Shown here piece after piece: positions 34,393-43,914 of a DNA stretch of 64,000 bases. The notes beneath the pieces are model-generated. The model searched no databases, had not been told where the DNA came from, and saw only the letters and a list, made by a program, of their open reading frames with translations. The stretch's first letter is position 1; each line of letters starts with the position of its first letter. The translations under genes and the position numbers were made by a program. Source of the stretch: Labrenzia sp. VG12 (lineage in GTDB: Bacteria; Pseudomonadota; Alphaproteobacteria; Rhizobiales; Stappiaceae); the NCBI RefSeq assembly GCF_002237595.1, contig NZ_CP022529.1, positions 558,001-622,000 of the forward strand, written 5' to 3'.

Positions 34393-36195
34393 TTACAGCT
34401 TGTACGCCGTCCGGAACCCGCCCCAGTGCCGGCCCTGCACGATGATTGGTGCGTCGACTTCCTTCATCCAGACGATGTTGCCGCCGCCCATGTCGCGGGC
34501 GTAGGACTGGATCAGGAAGGGCCGGGTGTTGCGGGCGGCGCTGAGGCCTGCCCGGTCGTCGAAGATCCGCTTGTTACGGCTGTTGGCGGCGTTGAAGGTC
34601 GGATCGTCGGGCTTTTGCGGTTTCGAATAGATCAGATTGTGGACCGGCAGATAGCCGTTGCGGTCGACGGAGGCACAAAAGGCCATGCCCTGACAATTGC
34701 CGAGAATGTCTTCCTGTATCTCCGGCAGAACCTTTTCCAGATGAGGCAGTGCCTTGGTGGCAACCTGAAGCGGGTTGGTTCCGGCAATGGGCCGGTAATC
34801 CGTGTCGAACAGGTCGTCCAGGCTGAGCTGGCGCCGGGCGATCAGGTCTTCCATTACTGCGGAAACACGGGCAGCGCCCTGTTGCGCGCGCTCCACTTCC
34901 TTTGCGTGGCTGGCGTGAATGGCAGCGATCTTGCGGTGGAGGGCTTCCTGGAACCTCTGGTCCGGATTGACGAAACTGCCGTGACAGCCATGCTCGGTGA
35001 CGGCAACCACCTTCAGGTCGACCTGGCCGATGCCGTTTAGCTCAAGCGCAACCGAACTGCCGGGCCTCAACTGTCCATCGATGTCCGACCGGAACAGCGT
35101 ACCGCCTTCCGAGATGTCATGTGTCTCCAGCCGCGCACTGAGTGACCCGGCGGTGACGGTGCCGGACAGCTTGACGGGGAGGCGGTCATGCTGACGGCGA
35201 TCACCGAACTCCGTCTGGCGGATCATCATGGTGAAACGCGACTGCAAGGCACCGGACGCTGCACTCATCTCCGCCCCGGTCTCACGGGCCAGGCGGCCGC
35301 CTTCCTCGGCGGTTTCAGCGGATCTGGTGATGGTCCTGGCCGTGCGCACCACTTCCTGAACGAATTCGGCCGTCTGCTGGGCGCGCTCGCCGATTTCGTT
35401 GGTCGTGTCCACCTGGGTCTGGACGGCATCCTCCACGGCGGCGAAACTCGGGCGGATCTTGCCGATCACTTCGATGATCTGGGCGACCGACCCGATATTC
35501 ATTTCGGCGGAGGCGTTCAGGCGGTCGATATTGGCGACAATCTGTTCCGTGGCCGACTGGGTCTCGACCGAGAGTGCCTTGACCTCGCTGGCCACAACGG
35601 AAAAGCCGCGGCCGGCTTCGCCCGCGCGGGCTGCCTCGATTGTCGCGTTCAGCGCAAGCAGGTTGGTCTGTTTGGCAATGTCGGAGATCAGGCTGACCAC
35701 ATTGGCGATGTCGTCAATGGCGTGCTTCAACTCCAGGACCCCCTGGTTAACCTGTTCGGCAACGTCGCGGGCATCCTGGGCGAGCTTGTTGGAAACGCTG
35801 ACCTGGGTCCCGATTTCAGAACTTGAGGCGGTCAGTTCCTGGATCGAGGTTGCCAGGCCGGATGCGTTTTCCTCCGCAACGGCCGACTGATCGGCGAGCG
35901 ACTGGCTGTCGCTCCGAATTGCCTCCAGCGTTTCCGTCTGGTTGACGAGCCGGTCCTGGACCTTTTCCGCAGCGGAGTTGATCGTTTTGGCCGCGACCTG
36001 AAGATCATCTTCAAGACTGTCCAGAACAAAACTCAGCTGCTCGGCATCCGTGCCGCTGCTCACCTCGTCAGTTCGGTCACTGTCAATTACTTCAGTGGTA
36101 GGTAAAGTGTTGGCGGTGTTGTTTTTTTTATCTTCTCGCCGGGCTCCAAGTCGCAGGATATTCATGTGAAGAGGTGCTTTCTCAGCCGCAGACAA
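34393..36195 (-). CDS. Soluble methyl-accepting chemotaxis protein with PilZ domain
   Basis: 600 residues with no membrane segment, so a cytoplasmic receptor. Residues about 60-310 are the MCP signalling coiled coil with the CheA/CheW hairpin (IAKQTNLLALNATIEAARAG, then EAGRGFSVVASEVKAL). Residues about 330-425 are a PilZ domain beginning DRRQHDRLPVKLSG; the R-x-x-x-R and D-x-S-x-x-G (THDISEGGTLF) c-di-GMP motifs are recognisable. The last 170 residues form the conserved C-terminal sensor region (YLPVHNLIYSKPQKP; GRHWGGFRTAYKL). It likely ties c-di-GMP level to chemotaxis. Two GGDEF cyclases lie 3-5 kb away. Confidence 0.92.
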   Translation of the reverse strand: MSAAEKAPLHMNILRLGARREDKKNNTANTLPTTEVIDSDRTDEVSSGTDAEQLSFVLDSLEDDLQVAAKTINSAAEKVQDRLVNQTETLEAIRSDSQSLADQSAVAEENASGLATSIQELTASSSEIGTQVSVSNKLAQDARDVAEQVNQGVLELKHAIDDIANVVSLISDIAKQTNLLALNATIEAARAGEAGRGFSVVASEVKALSVETQSATEQIVANIDRLNASAEMNIGSVAQIIEVIGKIRPSFAAVEDAVQTQVDTTNEIGERAQQTAEFVQEVVRTARTITRSAETAEEGGRLARETGAEMSAASGALQSRFTMMIRQTEFGDRRQHDRLPVKLSGTVTAGSLSARLETHDISEGGTLFRSDIDGQLRPGSSVALELNGIGQVDLKVVAVTEHGCHGSFVNPDQRFQEALHRKIAAIHASHAKEVERAQQGAARVSAVMEDLIARRQLSLDDLFDTDYRPIAGTNPLQVATKALPHLEKVLPEIQEDILGNCQGMAFCASVDRNGYLPVHNLIYSKPQKPDDPTFNAANSRNKRIFDDRAGLSAARNTRPFLIQSYARDMGGGNIVWMKEVDAPIIVQGRHWGGFRTAYKL

Positions 36196-36384
36196 TTTGA
36201 TTCATTATCGGGACGCTATCTAAAATGATGGTTAATAAGGTCCCAATTGCCGCGGAGTTGCCCGGTTTCCCCGATGAAGTGGGGAATGTCACTGGACCGG
36301 CAGTTACCGGCCATGTTAAGCACCCGGCGGCCTGAAAAGATCACTGGCTCGCGCGACCCGCATATGCGAGCGAAGGGACATGGG

Positions 36385-37077
36385 ATGAGCGATCAGTTCA
36401 AGAAATTAGCCGCCGAACGCGCGGCGGACGATGTAACGTCCGGCATGAAGCTGGGCATCGGCACCGGTTCAACGGCAGAGTTCTTCGTTCATGCCCTGGC
36501 GAAGCGGGTGGCGGACGGTCTTGATGTCATCGGTGTGCCCACGTCGGAGCGCACGCGGGAGCTGGCGGAAAGCCTTGGAATTCGCCTGACCACGCTGGAT
36601 GAGCTGCCCGAACTGGACCTGACAGTGGACGGTGCAGACGAGCTGGACCCTCAGTTGTCGCTGATCAAGGGCGGTGGCGGGGCCCTGTTGCGCGAGAAGA
36701 TCGTCGCAGGAGCGTCCGCGCAGATGATTGTCATTGCCGATGGCAGCAAGGAAGTTGCGACGCTTGGCAAGTTTCCGCTGCCGATCGAGGTCGTTCCCTT
36801 CGGCCTGGAAACAACACGGCGTGCCATCCTTCAGGTTCTGGAGGACATGGAGCTGCCTCTGGAGCTTGCCTTGAGAGGCGGTACCGAGCAGCCCTACCTG
36901 ACTGATGGTGGCCATTACATTCTGGACGCTCATCTTCAGCAGATTGCGGACCCCGGAACCCTGGCAGACCGGCTGGTCGCGATTCCAGGTGTTGTCGAGC
37001 ACGGTCTCTTTCTGGAACTTGCAACAAAAGCTTACGTAGCCGGCACGGATGGGGTAAAGACCGTTCTGCCCATCTAA
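36385..37077 (+). CDS. rpiA: Ribose-5-phosphate isomerase A
   Basis: 230 residues; interconverts ribose 5-phosphate and ribulose 5-phosphate in the pentose phosphate pathway. GIGTGSTAEFFVHALAKRV, the catalytic DLTVDGADELD and KGGGGALLREKIVA are all intact. The ATG at 36385 follows GAAGGGA; the open frame extends 46 codons upstream without support. Followed by DUF2059 and gor, a gene order common in Hyphomicrobiales. Confidence 0.96.
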   Translation: MSDQFKKLAAERAADDVTSGMKLGIGTGSTAEFFVHALAKRVADGLDVIGVPTSERTRELAESLGIRLTTLDELPELDLTVDGADELDPQLSLIKGGGGALLREKIVAGASAQMIVIADGSKEVATLGKFPLPIEVVPFGLETTRRAILQVLEDMELPLELALRGGTEQPYLTDGGHYILDAHLQQIADPGTLADRLVAIPGVVEHGLFLELATKAYVAGTDGVKTVLPI

Positions 37078-37129
37078 GCGATGTATTTGGCTTTCCCAAC
37101 GACGAGGAAAGCCGCCTAGGAGTAATAAC

Positions 37130-37645
37130 ATGAAGCGTATCAAATCATTCCCGCGGGCTGCAGTCATGGGCGCCATCATGATGACCGCCGGTTTCCTGAC
37201 CACAACCGCCGTCGCTCAGGATGCGGTTTCCGAAAGCCATCTTGACGCGGCCAAGAAGGTTGCCGTCGCCACAAAGGTGCTGGAGCCGTTCGATGATATC
37301 CTGCCGATCCTGGCGGAGCAGACCCGGACGGCCTTCATCCAGTCGGATCCGACACGCGCAGAAGAGATCGTCGAGGTGACGCAGGACGTTGCCCTGAAAC
37401 TGGCTGCAAAGCGGTCCGAACTGAACAACCTGGTCTACAATGCCTGGGCACAGGCCTTCACCGAGGAAGAGCTCATTCAGCTTGCAGAGTTCTACAACAC
37501 TGATCTTGGCAAGAAGCTGACCAACACCATTCCGGCCGTAACGCAGTATTCCGTTGGCGCGGCGCGTGAATGGCAGGACAAGATCTCGACCGAGATGGTG
37601 ACGATGGTCCAGGAAGAGCTCGCCAAGCGGAGCCAGGCTCAGTAA
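37130..37645 (+). CDS. DUF2059-containing exported protein
   Basis: 171 residues with a signal peptide (about residues 1-29, TTAVAQ before the mature protein). The helical DUF2059 domain follows (WAQAFTEEELIQLAEFYNTD; LGKKLTNTIPAVTQ). Role unknown; members are periplasmic. Sits 52 bp after rpiA, probably cotranscribed, and 257 bp before gor. Confidence 0.88.
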   Translation: MKRIKSFPRAAVMGAIMMTAGFLTTTAVAQDAVSESHLDAAKKVAVATKVLEPFDDILPILAEQTRTAFIQSDPTRAEEIVEVTQDVALKLAAKRSELNNLVYNAWAQAFTEEELIQLAEFYNTDLGKKLTNTIPAVTQYSVGAAREWQDKISTEMVTMVQEELAKRSQAQ

Positions 37646-37734
37646 TGAATACCCGTTTCCGGCAGCTGCAGGCCAGCTTCTGGAAACACGAGTTGCACAC
37701 GAACATGTGAAGCCGGCCGCATTGTCGGCTTCAG

Positions 37735-37801
37735 GGGCCGCGAAAGCGGCCCAAATCATTTGGACGACAGGACTGCTTTAAGGTCCACAAGCGGTCCAAA
37801 T
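37735..37801. promoter_or_regulatory. Hairpin and spaced inverted repeat between DUF2059 and gor
   Basis: GGGCCGC-GAAA-GCGGCCC at 37735-37752 is a stable hairpin without a good T-run, possibly a weak terminator after the DUF2059 gene. It is followed by an inverted repeat of ATTTGGAC (37758-37765) and GTCCAAAT (37794-37801) with 28 bp between arms, about 100 bp before gor. It may be a regulator site for gor. Confidence 0.3.
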
Positions 37802-37902
37802 CTTTCCAGGGGCTTGCAAGTCGACGCCAGCATCTTATCTCGGTCGAACGGAAGGCGAGATTTCGCTGCAGGTTATTTGCACAAACGACGAATGGGGCGG
37901 CC

Positions 37903-39279
37903 ATGACCGACTTTGATTATGATCTTTTTGTCATTGGTGGCGGCTCCGGCGGTGTCCGCGCCGCACGGATCGCGGCGACACATGGAGCCCGGGTCGGGAT
38001 TGCCGAAGAATATCGATATGGCGGCACCTGCGTCATTCGTGGCTGCGTGCCCAAGAAGCTGTTCGTCTACGCTTCCAAGTTTTCCGAGGAATTCGAGGAC
38101 GCGGAAGGGTTCGGCTGGTCTGTCGGCGAGCGCAGTTTTGACTGGAACAGGCTGATTGCCGCCAAGGACCAGGAGATTACCCGCCTGGAAGGCATATACC
38201 GGCGCAACCTGGAGAACACCAAGGTTGAGGCTCATGACAGCCGCGCGGTTCTGGAAGATGCCCACACGGTGCGCCTTCTGTCGACCGGGCAGACAATCAC
38301 TGCCAAATACATCCTGGTTGCCGTCGGCGCGTCTCCGAATGTCGACACGGCCTTGCCGGGTGTTGAACATGTCATTACGTCCAACGAGGCCTTCCACCTT
38401 GCCGAATTGCCCAACAAGGTCGTTGTCGCTGGCGGTGGCTATATTGCCGTTGAGTTTGCCGGCATTTTCAACGGGCTGGGCGTCGATACCACTCTGATCT
38501 ATCGGGGTGAGGAAATTCTCCGTGGCTTTGACTGGGATCTGAGAACCACCGTTCGCCAGGAAATGGAGAAAAAGGGCATCCGGGTCATCCGTCAGGACAC
38601 GTTCACAAGGATCGAGAAAAAAGCGGACGGTTCTCTGGTCGGTCACACCAAGGCAGGCCTGGCGCTGGAAGCGGACCAGATCATGTTTGCCATCGGGCGC
38701 AAACCGCACACCACCGATCTCGGTCTTGAAAAGGCCGGTGTCGAGATGGATGGCATCGGCGCGATCAAGGTCAGTGCGGATTCCAGAACCAACGTGCCTT
38801 CGGTCTATGCCGTCGGCGATGTGACCAACCGGGCCAACCTGACCCCGGTCGCAATCCGGGAAGGCCATGCCTTTGCGGACACGGTTTTCGGAAACAAACC
38901 CTGGACCGTCGATCACAGCCTGATCGCAACAGCCGTTTTCTCGCAGCCTGAAATGGGGACGGTTGGCCTGACCCAGGACGAAGCGCTGGAGCGCACGCCG
39001 AACCTGGACATCTACAAGTCCAGCTTCCGCCCGATGAAGCACACCCTGTCCGGTCGCGACGAGAAGATGCTGATGAAGATGATTGTCGATGCCGACAGTC
39101 AGAAGGTGCTTGGAGTGCATGTTGTCGGACCCGACGCCGGCGAACTGGCGCAGATCCTTGGCATTACGCTTCAGATGGGAGCGACCAAGGCCGACTTCGA
39201 CAGGACCATCGCCGTGCATCCGACGGCAGCCGAAGAGCTTGTCACCATGCGCGAGCCCACGGAACGTCTTCGCGGGTAG
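37903..39279 (+). CDS. gor: Glutathione-disulfide reductase
   Basis: 458 residues; FAD enzyme reducing glutathione disulfide with NADPH in the cytoplasm. FAD motif GGGSGGVRAARIAATHG, redox-active pair C43/C48 in GGTCVIRGCVPKKL, NADPH-binding GGGYIAVEFAGIFNGLG and the C-terminal catalytic HPTAAEELVTM are present. Third gene of the rpiA-DUF2059-gor arrangement, though 257 bp away and probably with its own promoter. Confidence 0.95.
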   Translation: MTDFDYDLFVIGGGSGGVRAARIAATHGARVGIAEEYRYGGTCVIRGCVPKKLFVYASKFSEEFEDAEGFGWSVGERSFDWNRLIAAKDQEITRLEGIYRRNLENTKVEAHDSRAVLEDAHTVRLLSTGQTITAKYILVAVGASPNVDTALPGVEHVITSNEAFHLAELPNKVVVAGGGYIAVEFAGIFNGLGVDTTLIYRGEEILRGFDWDLRTTVRQEMEKKGIRVIRQDTFTRIEKKADGSLVGHTKAGLALEADQIMFAIGRKPHTTDLGLEKAGVEMDGIGAIKVSADSRTNVPSVYAVGDVTNRANLTPVAIREGHAFADTVFGNKPWTVDHSLIATAVFSQPEMGTVGLTQDEALERTPNLDIYKSSFRPMKHTLSGRDEKMLMKMIVDADSQKVLGVHVVGPDAGELAQILGITLQMGATKADFDRTIAVHPTAAEELVTMREPTERLRG

Positions 39280-39338
39280 GGCAGGGCGCATTCTGACCCG
39301 TTTCCGCCAGGCGGCTGGAAGCAGGGCCGGATACGGTG

Positions 39339-40853
39339 CTAAGCGGTTGCCTGACGTGGTTGAAGATCGTCCGGGTCGTCATTCTCGTCGGGCATGTCGC
39401 CGTAACAGGTAAAGCGGTTGCGACCCATTTTTTTCGAATGATAGAGAGCGGCATCGGATCGGGTGACCAGTAGTTCGGCGGTGTTGCCGTCTTGTGGAGC
39501 GATCGCGATCCCGACGCTGAGGCCGATGTGGGCGTCCATACCTTCCGGAAGAGGAATAGGCGTGCTGCCGGCTGCAATCATCGCCCTGCTCAGTGCCTCC
39601 AGATTGTTTCTGTCCGTCCCGCCCCTGTAGATCACCATGAATTCGTCGCCGCCGATGCGGCAGACGAGGCCTGGACGCCCGACAACCTTGCTCAACCGTT
39701 CGGCGACCGTCTTGATGACCGCGTCGCCGGCGGCGTGGCCGTGAGTGTCGTTGACGGCCTTGAACTTGTCGAGGTCACAATGAATGACGGCGAAATGCTT
39801 GTCCGGGAGTTCCTTGACCGCGTTCTCCAGAACCCGATTGAACTGGAGCCGGTTGGCAAGGCCTGAAAGCGTGTCATGCAAGGCCAGGTAGCGGTTCTGC
39901 CGCTCACTGGCCTGCAATGAAGAGGTCAACTGACCGATGCGCCAGGCGATGCCGAATGCCAGGGCGGCGAGTGCGACGCTGAGCAGGGCGATGACCGGAA
40001 TGATGGTTGGCCAGATGGATTCGCCCACAGTCTGGCTCTTCCAGGTAAACAGTCCGATCGGCGCTCCGCTGGCGTCCTCGACCACGTGACCCGGGCCACC
40101 GTCCTGGGTTTTGCTGCCGTCAACAAATCGGAAATCGGCGAAGTTGAGCTGTCCGTTGAGCTGCCGCAGAAGAAATTCGTCAATGTAGTGAGCAGATAGC
40201 AGCACGGTCGGCGGGCCGTCGGGCAAGGTAACCTGGAACTCGTCCGGCATGACCGGCATCGCGCCAAAGAGCGCAGGTTTGCCGTCAATTCTGACAAACC
40301 CCATGACAGCATATTCGCCAGGGTCGACACCTTGCAGGGACCGGTGGCCGAAACCGCCCGGAACACGGACACGGTTCTTGAGGAAGAGCTGTTTCACATC
40401 TTCCTGGATCAGCTGCAGCTCCGGGATTTCGGCAATCGGGCGGGTGATGATGTGGGTGTAGTCCTCGAAGGATTCCGCGATGACCTCTCCGCGGCCTGAA
40501 ATCAGCATCACCTTGGAGTGCCGGTAAGTGGACCAGAGCGCGTCAAAGCTCTGTCGCGCGTAGCTTGGATCGAAGCCCTTGACCAGTTTCAGAACGGATT
40601 CATCGGACGACGCGACGGTGATCTGTTCACGAACGATTGCCCTCAGGTGGTCGGCAACGGCGCTGCGGAACAGGCGCTCCTCGTTGGCAATGGCCTGTTG
40701 GCGAGAGGCATGGGAGGCCACAAAACCGACAAAGAGCAACGAGATGGAGGTCACGGCAATCAGCAGGCCAGCCAGAAGGAAGGCCAGTCGCGAGATGTGC
40801 TGCCGTGGGACCTTCACGGCCTGGTCGCTATATCTACGCCGGAACTCGGTCAA
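39339..40853 (-). CDS. Membrane diguanylate cyclase with extracytoplasmic CHASE-like sensor
   Basis: 504 residues. Membrane helix about 25-48, a periplasmic CHASE4-like sensor about 50-285, a second helix about 290-310, and a GGDEF domain about 330-490. The active-site GGDEF is at residues 401-405 (CRIGGDEFMVIYRGG), preceded by LDKFKAVNDTHGHAAGD. The RxxD inhibitory site normally just before GGDEF is absent, so product inhibition through it is unlikely. Makes c-di-GMP in response to an unknown outside signal. Paralogue of the gene at 41053. Confidence 0.92.
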   Translation of the reverse strand: MTEFRRRYSDQAVKVPRQHISRLAFLLAGLLIAVTSISLLFVGFVASHASRQQAIANEERLFRSAVADHLRAIVREQITVASSDESVLKLVKGFDPSYARQSFDALWSTYRHSKVMLISGRGEVIAESFEDYTHIITRPIAEIPELQLIQEDVKQLFLKNRVRVPGGFGHRSLQGVDPGEYAVMGFVRIDGKPALFGAMPVMPDEFQVTLPDGPPTVLLSAHYIDEFLLRQLNGQLNFADFRFVDGSKTQDGGPGHVVEDASGAPIGLFTWKSQTVGESIWPTIIPVIALLSVALAALAFGIAWRIGQLTSSLQASERQNRYLALHDTLSGLANRLQFNRVLENAVKELPDKHFAVIHCDLDKFKAVNDTHGHAAGDAVIKTVAERLSKVVGRPGLVCRIGGDEFMVIYRGGTDRNNLEALSRAMIAAGSTPIPLPEGMDAHIGLSVGIAIAPQDGNTAELLVTRSDAALYHSKKMGRNRFTCYGDMPDENDDPDDLQPRQATA

Positions 40854-41052
40854 ATTGCGAACTCGTTAATGGCTTTCTCGGGAACGATGGCTTTAACAAT
40901 CAGGGCGTATAGTGATTGTACCCGTGAATACATTAACAAGTGATGGGACTATTACCAAAGTTGCTGAATTGTGCGAATAAATGTTTGGCAGGGGCGCTTC
41001 AGCATTATTGATAAATTTCACTAGTCATGGCCGGGGTGCAGGCCTGCAACTT

Positions 41053-42594
41053 CTAGCGATGTGTCGGTTGTGTCTTTAGATCCATCCGGCCACGAGACTG
41101 AGCGGTTTCGACACTGTGCGGGCCGGCAAACTCAAAACCGTTGCGGCCATTTTCCTTGGCACGGTAGAGCGCCATGTCCGCCATTCGGATCAGATCCTTT
41201 TCGTTTGTGCCACACTCCGGCGCAGCGGCAATGCCAAGGCTGATACCGATTTCTACCGAGCGGCCGTCGCCGAGATCGATCGGCCGTGCAATGTCCGACA
41301 GGATCTGCTGCGCCAGGCTCGACAAGGCTTGCCGGTCCGTCGACTGTGTCAGCAAAATAATGAACTCGTCGCCACCGATGCGGCTCACGACACCGTCCTC
41401 CGACACCAGCTTGCTCAGTCGTTCCGCGATCACGCACAAGGCCTTGTCGCCTGCCTCGTGTCCGTAGCTGTCATTCACGGGTTTGAACCGGTCGAGATCA
41501 CAAGCCAGGACCGCGAAACCGCTCTCCGGAAGACCGTCGAGCGAATAGGACAGACAATCGGAAAAATGATGTCGGTTTGGCAGGCCGGTCAGGGGGTCGT
41601 GCAGGGCAAAGTGCCGGTTCCGGCGTTCACTTTCCTCAAGCGAGGCGGACAGCCGACTGATCCGGTTGGCGGCGGTGAAGGCAACCACCGCGGTGATCAG
41701 CGCCAGGACCACGATCATGGGCACGGCCATCATCCAGATGTCGCGGCCGGGCTTGGCGTGATCCCACTTGAAATAGCCAAAAACGGATCCGTCCGCGGCA
41801 TGTATCAGGTGATTTGTCGGATGCATGCGCTCCGGTGTTCCGGTGAAAAATTTGAGATCCCGATAGGCGAGACGTTCATTCAGATCAGCCAGCCAGTCTT
41901 TGTCGAGATAAACGGCATTGACCAGGATGACCGGATAATGGGACGTGAAACGAACATTTCCGTCGTCGGGAAGGACAGGGATCGCGCTCAGAAGAGCCGG
42001 GGACCCGTCAAGAACCGTAAACGAAGTCGCGGCGATACCGATCAGAGCAGATTGGGGGACGTACCATTCGGCAAAGACGGAACTGGAGGCCTTCTTTCGG
42101 TCTTCAAAGGCCTGGCGCGTCGTCTCGGCAAGCTGGCGCACCTGGTTGTCGGGCGCCAGCACGATGTCGTCAAAGCGTGTGTTGTCTTCAATCGCCTGGG
42201 CGAGCAGATTTCCGTCGACACCGACGAGAAAGGTCCTCTGGAAGCCAAAGTCCTGGGCAAGTTCCTCAATGAATTCCTCTTCGATGAAGTCCTTGTCGAG
42301 AGGTGCCTGCAGGGCGTTGAAGGAGGTGTCCCACTGCGCCACCACGATCTGGTCGCGCGCGATTTCGCGAAAGATGTTTTCCAGTGTGTAGCTGAGACGG
42401 AACTGCTCGCTTTCAAGGGCGCGCTTGTCTGCCTCGAGCCAGGCCATGTAGGCGACAAAGGTGAGCGATGCCGTCGACAGGAAAATGAGCAGGGCAGCAA
42501 GGTGGTAGACCCAGAATGTGATGCTGCGTCCGCCTCGTGCACGCGGTACACTTGGCGGCTGTCTCCCGCCCGAAGTGTCTGTCCGGCCTGTCAC
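41053..42594 (-). CDS. Membrane diguanylate cyclase with extracytoplasmic CHASE-like sensor, second copy
   Basis: 513 residues with the same layout as the cyclase at 39339: helix about 24-48, CHASE4-like sensor to about 275, helix about 290-312, GGDEF domain about 335-495. The GGDEF motif is at residues 407-411 (SRIGGDEFIILLTQ), with DLDRFKPVNDSYGHEAGDKA before it. No RxxD I-site. The periplasmic halves of the two cyclases are clearly more diverged than the catalytic halves, so they probably read different signals. 199 bp separate the two genes. Confidence 0.92.
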   Translation of the reverse strand: MTGRTDTSGGRQPPSVPRARGGRSITFWVYHLAALLIFLSTASLTFVAYMAWLEADKRALESEQFRLSYTLENIFREIARDQIVVAQWDTSFNALQAPLDKDFIEEEFIEELAQDFGFQRTFLVGVDGNLLAQAIEDNTRFDDIVLAPDNQVRQLAETTRQAFEDRKKASSSVFAEWYVPQSALIGIAATSFTVLDGSPALLSAIPVLPDDGNVRFTSHYPVILVNAVYLDKDWLADLNERLAYRDLKFFTGTPERMHPTNHLIHAADGSVFGYFKWDHAKPGRDIWMMAVPMIVVLALITAVVAFTAANRISRLSASLEESERRNRHFALHDPLTGLPNRHHFSDCLSYSLDGLPESGFAVLACDLDRFKPVNDSYGHEAGDKALCVIAERLSKLVSEDGVVSRIGGDEFIILLTQSTDRQALSSLAQQILSDIARPIDLGDGRSVEIGISLGIAAAPECGTNEKDLIRMADMALYRAKENGRNGFEFAGPHSVETAQSRGRMDLKTQPTHR

Positions 42595-42686
42595 GTGTCC
42601 GCTACCCCTCCTGAAGCATGGCGTCGACGAATTTTAGCGAAACATTTTTAACAGCGGGTGCGCAACAGGTAGTTCCCGACAGGCAT

Positions 42687-43880
42687 CTAGCCAAATCTGC
42701 CAAGAGCCTTAACAAAGCGTTCGATTTCCTCCTCGGAGTTGAAGGCGTGAAGTGACGCACGGACAACGGCGTCGAGCCCGCGATGGGGCAGGTCGATGCG
42801 CGCGGAACTGGCGGTGCTGACGGAGACATTGATGCCCTGTTCCGCGAGCCTCAGCTTCGTCTGCACAGGCGTTTCGCCGGCAAGGGTGAACGTAACGATT
42901 CCGCCTTTGCGCTTGCCCTTGTCATGGAGCGTGACGCCGTCGACCCCTGCAAGTTCGGAACGCAATTGAGCGCCGAGCGCACACGTCCGGTTTCCAAGGC
43001 GTTCCATGCCGAAGCCGATCGCATAAGTAACAGCAACGCCCAGTCCGATCTGGCCGGCCACATAGCGTTCCCAGGTTTCGAACCGGCGGGCATGCGGCAC
43101 AAGCTCATAAGAATTGTCGTCCAGCCAGTTGGCCGATTGCAGATCGATGAAAGGCGGTTCGACCTGATCGAGTACACCGTCGCTGACATAGAGAAAACCT
43201 GTACCGCGCGGGCCCCGCAGATACTTCCGGCCCGTACCCGACAGCATATGACAACCGATTTCGTGGACATTCAGCGGAATCTGGCCTGCGGATTGGCAGG
43301 CATCCAGAAGGTAGAGAACTCCTGCCTTGCGCGCGATCTCACCAACCTCTTCAGCCGGGTTGATGAGGCCGGAGAAGGTCGGGATATGGGTGAGGGCAAC
43401 GAGGCGGGTTTTCGGCGTGATCGCCGCTTTCAGGGCGGTCAGGTCGATCTGGCCCGAGGCGTCATCCTCGACAAGGTCGATCTCGATGCCCCTGTGTTTC
43501 TTCATCTGCAACAGCGCGACGTAGTTGGAGACGTATTCTGCGCGTCCGGTGACAATCCGGTCGCCTTCGCGAAAGTCGATGCCGTAGAAGGCCATGTCCC
43601 AGGCACGTGTGGCATTTTCGATATAGGCGATCTCATGCGGTTTGCTGCCGATCAGTGCTGCGAGCGCCGTGTAGAACGTGTCCATGGCCGGCTTGGCGGC
43701 GGCCTCGGCTTCATAGCCGCCAGCCATGGCCTCCAGGTCCAGATGTTTCTTCACCGCATCCAGGACAGGGGTCGGGGCAAGACCGGTGCCGGCATTGTTA
43801 AAGTGGAGGACCTGCCGTACACCGGGGGTATCTTCCCGCAAGAGTTCGACGTCCTGCTGGGACAGGGAAGGAACAATCAT
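42687..43880 (-). CDS. Class V aminotransferase-like PLP enzyme
   Basis: 397 residues of the SufS/CsdA-like fold type I. HFNNAGTGLAPTPVLDAVKK at the N-terminus, LLDACQSAGQIPLNVHEIGC with the cofactor aspartate, and the likely PLP lysine in LSGTGRKYLRGPRGTGF. It could be a cysteine desulfurase, a lyase of the EgtE type or an isopenicillin-N-epimerase-like enzyme; the sequence alone does not decide. Divergent from the GGCT-like gene with only 34 bp between starts. Confidence 0.87.
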   Translation of the reverse strand: MIVPSLSQQDVELLREDTPGVRQVLHFNNAGTGLAPTPVLDAVKKHLDLEAMAGGYEAEAAAKPAMDTFYTALAALIGSKPHEIAYIENATRAWDMAFYGIDFREGDRIVTGRAEYVSNYVALLQMKKHRGIEIDLVEDDASGQIDLTALKAAITPKTRLVALTHIPTFSGLINPAEEVGEIARKAGVLYLLDACQSAGQIPLNVHEIGCHMLSGTGRKYLRGPRGTGFLYVSDGVLDQVEPPFIDLQSANWLDDNSYELVPHARRFETWERYVAGQIGLGVAVTYAIGFGMERLGNRTCALGAQLRSELAGVDGVTLHDKGKRKGGIVTFTLAGETPVQTKLRLAEQGINVSVSTASSARIDLPHRGLDAVVRASLHAFNSEEEIERFVKALGRFG

Positions 43881-43914
43881 GACAACTCCCGGCGCTTGAA
43901 GAAACTAGAACAAG

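Noticed and set aside
41116..42651. Plus-strand frame of 511 codons
   Set aside because: Antisense to the second GGDEF cyclase.
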